Below are positions 57,440 to 64,000 of a stretch of DNA of 64,000 bases, piece after piece. The position numbers and the translations under genes are program-made. The notes under the pieces were generated by a model. That model searched no databases. It had not been told where the DNA came from and worked only from the letters and a program-made list of their open reading frames with translations. Origin of the DNA: Siphonodentalium dalli (lineage: Eukaryota; Mollusca; Scaphopoda; Gadilida; Siphonodentaliidae). Within the stretch, counting starts at the first letter, position 1. Every line of letters begins with the position of its first letter. The DNA lies in the NCBI GenBank assembly GCA_032622095.1, contig CP136066.1, forward strand, positions 110,689,319-110,753,318, given 5' to 3'.

Positions 57440-58034
57440 TGCAAGGAATTCCAGGGTGGCCGCCATGGTTCTGGCTACGCAGCCGATTTAGCAACAACAA
57501 AAATGCAATTTTTAGCTCCATGCATGCACGACTTCAGCCCAATTTTCAAAAATTTGGAAGGGCTATATGGACGCGTCCCTGTCCTATAGATGCGCGCTGG
57601 GTGGCACCGCACAAAAATACAAGGATTCCCGGGTGGTCGCCATGGTTCTGGCTACGCAGCCGATTTAGTAACAAAAAGTGCGATTTTGAGCTCCATGCAC
57701 GACTTTAGCCCAATCTTCGAAACATTGGAAGGGGCTATATGGTCGCGTCCCTGTCCTATATATAGATGACAACTGGGTGGCACCGCACGAAAATACAAGG
57801 ATTCCCGTGTGGCCATCATGACTGTCTACGCAGCCGAATTAGTAACTAAAAGTGCTATTTTGACACCCCATGCACGACTTCAGCCCGATTTTAGAAAATT
57901 TGGAAGGGGCTGCATGGTCGCGTCCATTTCCCATAGATGCCCGCTTGGTGGCACCGCACGAAACTACAAGGATTCCCGGGTGGCCACCATGACTCTGGCT
58001 ACGCAGCCGATTTAGTAACGAAAAGTGCTATATT
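57440..58034 (-). repeat. ~173-bp tandem repeat, right array
   Basis: Inverted copies of the left array, about 3.5 units, with GGCTACGCAGCCGATTTAGT recurring. Interrupted at 58035 by a retroelement insertion and completed at 58746-58900. Confidence 0.9.
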
Positions 58035-58737
58035 AGTGTAAACATATTTTTATTTCCAAATCCAAACATAATACACATAATACACAAGTGACATAAATAT
58101 ATAACATATAAGTGATAAATGTATGGAAATGAGGATCAGACAACAAGCCCGAGGGCTTATATGAAGTCTTCTCCTCTTTGGCGACATGCTCAATAAGTGA
58201 GGGAGGGGTATCGATCAGACGGGAAAGGATATAAATAATGTTTTTTAAAGGAGAAGTAACTAAGTTTGAGTTGGGGATGGAAACAGCGGGAAGATAGTGT
58301 TAGGGATAGCAGGAGGCAGAGATAGAGATAGAGAGATAGAGAGAGAAAGAGAGAGAGAATGAGAGAGAGTGAGAAAGTGGAGGGGCAGAGTTTTCAATAA
58401 TTTAGTTGCTGCGTGATGAAAATTATGCTCGTAGTAATATGCATGCGTCAGGCTCCATGGGAGGGGGTCAATAGCAATGGCCATTTCCTATTTCAACGTG
58501 GTTCACTGTGAATATCGCTGCATTCTTCATGTAGAATCATTTCACGTATATACAGGATAGTGACAAGTAAGTAACTTTCAAAATAATCGTTATCGGAAGA
58601 CATTTAGTACTACATATATAATGGGGAACATCGTGCTGCCGCATAACGCGGCCGGAATCCAAAGCAATTTGTTACCCATACAGATCATGGAAATCTTTTT
58701 GTTTTCATAATATATGTCTGTACTGCATTAAATATCT
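58035..58737 (-). mobile_element. 703-bp retroelement insertion, 8-bp duplication
   Basis: Interrupts a minisatellite unit and is flanked by GCTATATT on both sides (58027-58034, 58738-58745). On the minus strand it ends GGAAATAAAAATATGTTTAC, with AATAAA near the end, after the block GACTTCATATAAGCCCTCGG and GCTTGTTGTCTGATCCTC that is also at 30744-30960. So it is probably a 5'-truncated LINE 3' region. A purine-rich GAGAGA microsatellite lies at 58318-58376. Confidence 0.7.
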
Positions 58738-58971
58738 GCTATATTGACACCCCATGCACGACTTCAGCCAGATTTTCGAAAATTTGGAAGGGGCTGCATG
58801 GTCGCGTCCCTTTCCTATAGATGCCAGCTGGGTGGCACCGCACGAAAATACAAGGATTCCCGGGTGGCCACCATGACTCTGGCTACGCATCCGATTTAGT
58901 AACGAAAAGTGCAATTTTAGGGGAACTGGGAACTGGGAACGGAATTCAAGGAGCTTGTGACAGGACATATC

Positions 58972-60060
58972 ACGCTCTTTACTTGTGCCAGTCTATGCTG
59001 GGCGCAAGCAATGTTTTCGGTCAGGATCTCTGTTTATCTGTTTATTTGTCTGTCCTTCCACGAATAGGTTACGTCATACCGGAAGTACAGAATGTAAAGA
59101 ATGCACATGCGCTAATATGAAATGATGGCACCAATTGTAATTTAAATCCACATTTATACTAAATTTGCATTGTTATCTCGTTTTATTTTGGTAATAAATC
59201 GTTCATAAAAGAACAAAATTGAAAGATTGCTTTCTTTGAAACTCGGAAAATTATTTGAGATCAAGTCTAAAAGATGCGTGCGGAATCGTTTTTTTTTTCT
59301 CGCATAGAAAATGATGTGCGAACAAATTTCTGGAAACTTTCTTCGACGTTCAAAACATTTCCGAAAGACGCAGGTGCATATAAACCATGTCCGGCCAAAC
59401 GATAGAGCGCATGGTTCTAGACAAAATTGTACTGAAAAATATGTTGAAACATGGATTATTAAAGCGCCTTATTAATTAACTGGGAAAACAAGCTTTCTCA
59501 TTCTCAAAGCAATTGGCATTTTGATGATATGTTCCCGAAGACCGTAGATCAGTCGCTATAAGGGCATGTTCACATTGACACATTGATAATCAAAGACTAA
59601 CCAATGATCGCGTGTCTTTTATTTAATTGTGTCGGAATTGACTTTGACGTTTTTTGCCGCTGAAGTGCAATGACATACACAAAGCATTCTAGTCAAACTA
59701 GTAATGTAACCCAATTGGTATATAATATATAGCATCAGCAGCAATCAATCGTATTCACACCCTTCATATGAGCGATGTCTATATTGTTCTATAAATATGT
59801 CAAACAACTCTTACGTCATTACTAAGACCATAATTAGTGTAATAGATCAACTGGAGATAACAGAGATATTCTGTCCGTACACACAAATATTTCAGCGATG
59901 GATGAACTGAAATTTTATATCTAGATTCTCTATCGATCTCTCAAAAGAGGGCCCAGCACCCGTGGTTCAAACTGCTGTTGGCAAGATATCACAAAACATG
60001 CCATATGTGTGATGGGTGCATTCTAGTGCAAATGTGTTTTACTACGGTTCGCGTCATTCA
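58972..60060. other. No feature recognised
   Basis: AT-rich sequence after the second foldback-like element. CACGCTCTTTACTTG near 58971 echoes the AAAGAGCG word. No gene or repeat otherwise. Confidence 0.45.
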
Positions 60061-60127
60061 ACTGAATATCGGGTATAAGCTCACTAGGCTTATTTTGTAT
60101 GTAAATAGTCCCATATTGTTCTGTTTT

Positions 60128-60491
60128 AAACAGCCTGTTCTCCCTAAAATCCGCACATTACCTGCTTATAATAAAGCTTTTTAGGTATATAATCTGCTTA
60201 GAATCGCCTCATATTAAGTCGGTAATGTGCTGAAAATTAGAACATTTTAGTCATAATATCGACTCATAATGAGGCTATTTTAAGCAGATTATATGTGGAC
60301 AATGAAACAAATAAGCGAACCCATGGCTTTTCAGGTGTACGCTCTTTAATATGTGTTTTCACTGTGGCCCGCGCCATAATACGAAATCACGGCTATGACT
60401 CCAGTATATGCTTATTTGAGAATCAAATAATCACAATACGTAACTATTTCACATTATAGGTCGATTATGTGCGTATTTATGGGAGGATATG
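60128..60491 (+). repeat. ~340-bp repeat family, copy 5
   Basis: TTTTAGGTATATAATCTGCT, GAATCGCCTCATATTAAGTC, GGCCCGCGCCATAATACG, ending GGGAGGATATGTTAG. Confidence 0.75.
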
Positions 60492-62480
60492 TTAGTTTTT
60501 AAAACCGTGTTTTATGTCAATATAGAGCTTATATATATTGCGATTAAATAAGCCAACATTAGCTTATATGAATAAAATTAAGTGCTTATTTTCAAGAAAA
60601 TAGCCTGACCTCTGCATGGTAAATGTTGAGTTGTTTAATCGTCTTGTTTTCCAGCCTAGCTGTTCTCGTGAAAATAAGCACAACACGGGCCAATATCATA
60701 TTGGTATGTGCTTATTTTCACGAGACCAAGCACAACACGGGCCAATATAATATTGGTATGTGCTTATTTTCACGAGACCAGGCTGACATCTGCATGGTAA
60801 GTCTTGGGTTGGTTTATTTGTGTTATTTTCAACACGAATTGCTAAAATAAGCATAAGGCGGGCTTATCGCATATTGAAATATCCCAAGCATATATTTAGT
60901 GTTCAATTAATGACAATATGCAGTCTGTTCTCGTAAAAATAAGCTCATAACGGGCTTATTTTAATGAGCGAAATAAGCTCATACTGGCATCATTTAACCT
61001 CAATATACCTGAACTTTTTATATATTGACCTAAACACGGTTTTTAAAACAGTCAAATGTTGGACTATTTTTACACGGAATAAGCCTATCTTTGGTATTAT
61101 TTAATCTACTTTTTTTTCTTCGCAACACATCCTCATGTAATTAGGTTCATATTGGACCTAAATATTCACACTGTTCATATGGACTTATTTGATTCTAAAA
61201 TAAGCCCACGGTGAGGTTATCTCTATCATTCCTTTGAACGGCGGGGGCCACAGTTAACACACATTATAAGGAGCGTGAATCTAGTAGGTCGTGTCGATGA
61301 AAACAGGTAGATTAAATAATGCCAATATGGGCTTATTTCGTATGAAAATAATCCCATATTGGATTGTTTAAAAAAAAAACCGTTTTAGGTCCATATAGAA
61401 CGTATATTGCGGTTAAATAATGCCAAAAGGAGCTTATTTCGCTCAGCAAAAAATCCCGTTATGAGCTGATAGCTACATGGTAAGTCTTGATTTGGTTTAT
61501 TTGTGTTGTTTTGCACAACACGAATTGCAAAAATAAGCACAAAACAGGCTTCTCGCATATTGAAATATCCCATATAGGGCTGTTTTAATAACTATAGTTT
61601 AAGCACATATAGAGCGTATAGTTTTTTCGAATAATGTCAATATGCAGTGATACTGTACCCATGTATATGGTGCACATACCCAAATATACCGTGGTATCTA
61701 CACAAGTATACCCTCATACCCACATCTATAAGCGTTGTGTGTCCATATATAGCGTATATTGCGGTTAAGTAATGCCAATATAAGCTTATTTCGCTCAAAA
61801 TGTGCTTATTTTCACAAGAACAATCTGTATGGTAAGTCTTGAGATGGTTGATTCGTGTTTGTTTTCCACTCTATTGTCATGAAACTAAACACAATATGGG
61901 CTTATCTCATATTCAAATATCCAATATACACAAAAAAGGGCTGTTTTAATAGCCAGCGTTTAGGCCCATATGGAGCGTTTTTGAGTTTTCAAATAATGTC
62001 AATTTGTAGCCTGTTCTCGTTAAAATAAACACATAACGGGGCTTATTTTAATGAGCGAAATAAACTAATATAGTCGTATTATTTAACCTAATATACATGC
62101 ACGCTATATATGGACATATTAAACGCGGTTTTTAAAACAGTCCAATATCTATTTTTTTTAATAGCAGCATATCCTCGGGTAAATACATGTAGGTTCATAT
62201 TGGACCTAAGTATTCACATAGGTTAATTTTTGGACTTGATTCTGTAGTAAGCACACAGTGAGCTTATAGCCATTATTCCGTTGAATGGCGAGGGCCGCAT
62301 AGAAAACACATTATAAAGAGCTTGAATCTGGTAGGTCGTGTCGATGAAAAAAGCTAGATTAAATAATACTAATATGGGCTTATTTTGCGTTATTTATAGG
62401 TCCATATATAAACCGTATATTGCGGTTAAATAACGCCCAAAGAAGCTTATTTCGCTCATTAAAACAAGCCCGATATGAGC
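60492..62480. repeat. AATAAGC-rich dispersed repeats
   Basis: Several diverged copies of the family at 52951-53834, with the same words in both orientations (GAGCGAAATAAGCTCAT, ATGTGCTTATTTTCACGAG, GCCAATATGGGCTTATTTCG). A short direct duplication of about 60 bp occurs near 60680-60780 (GGGCCAATAT...TTTCACGAGACCA). Confidence 0.65.
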
Positions 62481-62509
62481 TTGTTTTCACGAGAGGCTGA
62501 AATGTGCAT

Positions 62510-62870
62510 GTGCATACAACTATTTGAATCTAATCTGGATTCATGGAGCAGGTCGCTGTCACAATGTCAACAATTAATCACATCCATGTCCCCAAGTCAC
62601 GGTATTAATGACTTCTTCGATAACTCAATACAGAAACAAATATTTAATGATAATATTCGCACCAAACTTCTCAAAAATAGCAATCGACGTGATCATCCAA
62701 GGAACAAACTTAGAACGCATAGAACATTCAAAACGATGACTTCTTTGGAAAAATATATCAACGTCATTTCCGTCCCAAAATAGCGTGAATCCCTGACAAA
62801 ATTAAGAATAAGTTGCCACACCTTGGGCATCGAACGCGGACGCTACTTCGATTTCTACGGCGGCCTGGAA
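62510..62870 (+). pseudogene. LINE ORF2 C-terminal relic
   Basis: Reads RRDHPRNKLRTHRTFKTMTS, LEKYINVISVPK, stop TAG near 62782, then RESLTKLRISCHTLGIERGR. The pattern NKLRTYR-FK---LE-YL------R--LTKLRIS-H-L-IERGRY is the segment before the zinc-knuckle-like tail in LINEs of the LINE 1-3 group; compare KNKLRTYRLFK at about 22600 and ISNHSLAIEKGR at 26918. Broken by the stop and truncated on both sides; it leads into GC-rich sequence and then the palindrome array. Confidence 0.7.
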
Positions 62871-62895
62871 CCGCCACCCCCTCTTCAGTTAGTAT

Positions 62896-63322
62896 CCTGA
62901 TATATCAGGTTACGTATCCTGATATATCAGGTTAGTATCCTGATATATCAGGTTAGTATCCTGATATATCAGGTTACGTATCCTGATATATCAGGTTATT
63001 ATCCTGACATATCAGGTTACGTATCCTGATATATCAGGTTACGTACGTATACTGATATACCAGATTAGTATCCTGATATACCAGATTAGTATCCTGATAT
63101 ATCAGGTTATTATCCTGATATATCAGGTTACGTATCCTGATATATCAGGTTACGTGTCCTGATATATCAGGTTATTATCCTGATATATCAGGTTACGTAT
63201 CCTAATATATCAGGTTATTATCCTGATATATCAGGTTACGTATCCTGATATATCAGGTTATTATCCTGATATATCAGGTTATGTATCCTGATATATCAGG
63301 TTATGTATCCTGATATATCAGG
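62896..63322. repeat. Array of twenty 14-bp palindromes
   Basis: CCTGATATATCAGG repeated 20 times (16 exact; variants such as CCTGACATATCAGG and CCTGATATACCAGA), separated by 7-8-bp linkers TTAGTAT, TTATTAT, TTACGTAT or TTATGTAT; one linker is longer near 63035. The period is 21-22 bp. Every unit is self-complementary, so the array can fold in many registers. Too regular and without variable spacers for a CRISPR. Confidence 0.95.
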
Positions 63323-63429
63323 TTGTCTCGACCAATCCAGAATGTCGTCTTTCATTGGCGGAGGATTGTGGTTGGTTCCATATTAAGTTTGGTGACGATG
63401 AGGATGAGTGATGTGGCATGTACATGTAG

Positions 63430-64000
63430 GCGATTAACCACACACCCCTCACCAAACTTCATATGGATCTTCAGGGTGACCTCTAGATGGGAGCCATCTA
63501 TTTTTTCCCGAAATTCGTTAGAAAACATGGCGCCATCAGTCATCTTGGATTTCAAATTTGGATCCATTGGCACACCCAGCAGAACAAATATCGGAACAAA
63601 TATTTTAAAACTTTATACAGGCGTGTTTTGGGTCACCTCTGGGGATATCAAATGTTTCCGAATTTCGTTGAAAGCATTTCCGCCATTTTGGATTTTAAAC
63701 TTTGTATGACTAATTGATTTGGCACACAATACAGACCACATCTTTTATATAGTCCTTACTGAACTTCATATGGATCCTCTGGGAGATGGGAGCCACCAAA
63801 AATGTCATTGAAAAACATGGGAGGTATCCAATTATTACGCAATTCATGAAAAGAAAACATGGCCGCCAGCATTATTTCATTCGCACACCATGCATCCCTC
63901 ATTTATTGGTGAAATGTTTTAAATGAAAACAAGAGATGGACTGTCGTCCGGTGCATACCCCCTTGTGGATTACCGCCTAGTGTGGGCATATCTATAACTT
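63430..64000 (+). repeat. Dispersed tandem repeat (AACTTCATATGGATC)
   Basis: AACTTCATATGGATCTTCAG at about 63456 and AACTTCATATGGATCCTCTG near 63752, each followed by GATGGGAGCCA and GAAAACATGG(C)G(C)C. Same family as 23655-23790 and 25590-25960. No gene. Confidence 0.6.

Larger units (their letters stand above)
54177..58971. mobile_element. Second foldback-like element, tandem-array arms
   Basis: Left end (54177-54240) and right end (58900-58971) are inverted copies sharing GAATTCCGTTCCCAGTTCCC and CTAAAATTGCACTTTTCGTT. Inside are ~173-bp tandem units in + orientation (54250-55480), related ~180-bp units in + orientation (55480-57430), and ~173-bp units in inverted orientation (57440-58034 and 58746-58900). 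The arms are therefore inverted arrays of one minisatellite. No ORF with a known domain and no certain target duplication; the outer limit could be a few bases off. Confidence 0.75.

Noticed and set aside
62896-63322. Possible CRISPR array
   Set aside because: Repeats are 14-bp palindromes with nearly constant 7-8-bp linkers rather than unique spacers, there are no cas genes, and the DNA is clearly eukaryotic.

Overview
This window is non-coding-rich, AT-rich eukaryotic DNA from a marine invertebrate, most probably a mollusc or another lophotrochozoan. The indications are GT-AG introns of 0.6 to 14 kb, APE-type LINEs, a tRNA-derived SINE, Helitron-like elements, foldback elements and satellite arrays. 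The organism is inferred, not read directly from the sequence.

One host gene is supported: the C-terminal part (310 residues) of a CYP2-clan cytochrome P450 on the + strand. It has six exons (543-681, 1321-1489, 4984-5120, 9980-10073, 20755-20961, 34964-35148). Every junction is GT-AG, the phases join without a break, and all diagnostic P450 motifs are present (AGTDTT, EVMR, FRPDRF, FSMGRRMCLG). The first ~180-190 residues lie upstream of the window. A poly(A) signal candidate follows at 35320. Its introns are inflated by transposable elements.

Layout. 1-5.1 kb: three exons, Helitron-like tandems and a LINE relic. 5.1-10.1 kb: an inverted-repeat MITE and exon D. 10.1-20.8 kb: MITE, tail-to-head Helitron-like array, LINE relic, and two convergent LINEs with long open ORFs. 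20.8-35 kb: exon E, a SINE with a 13-bp target duplication 11 bp past the splice donor, a LINE broken by two nested insertions, one of them a 5.4-kb foldback element (27183-32572) with a perfect 9-bp target duplication, then the last exon. 35-43 kb: 72-bp minisatellite and a decayed CR1/L2/Jockey-type LINE with a 2A-like remnant. 43-53 kb: nested palindromic element and a ~9-kb higher-order satellite (538/362-bp periods). 53-62.5 kb: a family of ~340-bp repeats and a second foldback-like element (54177-58971) whose arms are tandem arrays. 62.5-64 kb: LINE relic, an array of twenty 14-bp palindromes, and a dispersed repeat.

The most interesting items are the two foldback elements built on tandem-repeat arms, the Helitron-like units carrying paired TCAAGGTCA nuclear-receptor-type half-sites inside a P450 gene, the palindrome array at 62.9-63.3 kb, and the clean record of nested insertions. 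No complete new host pathway is visible.
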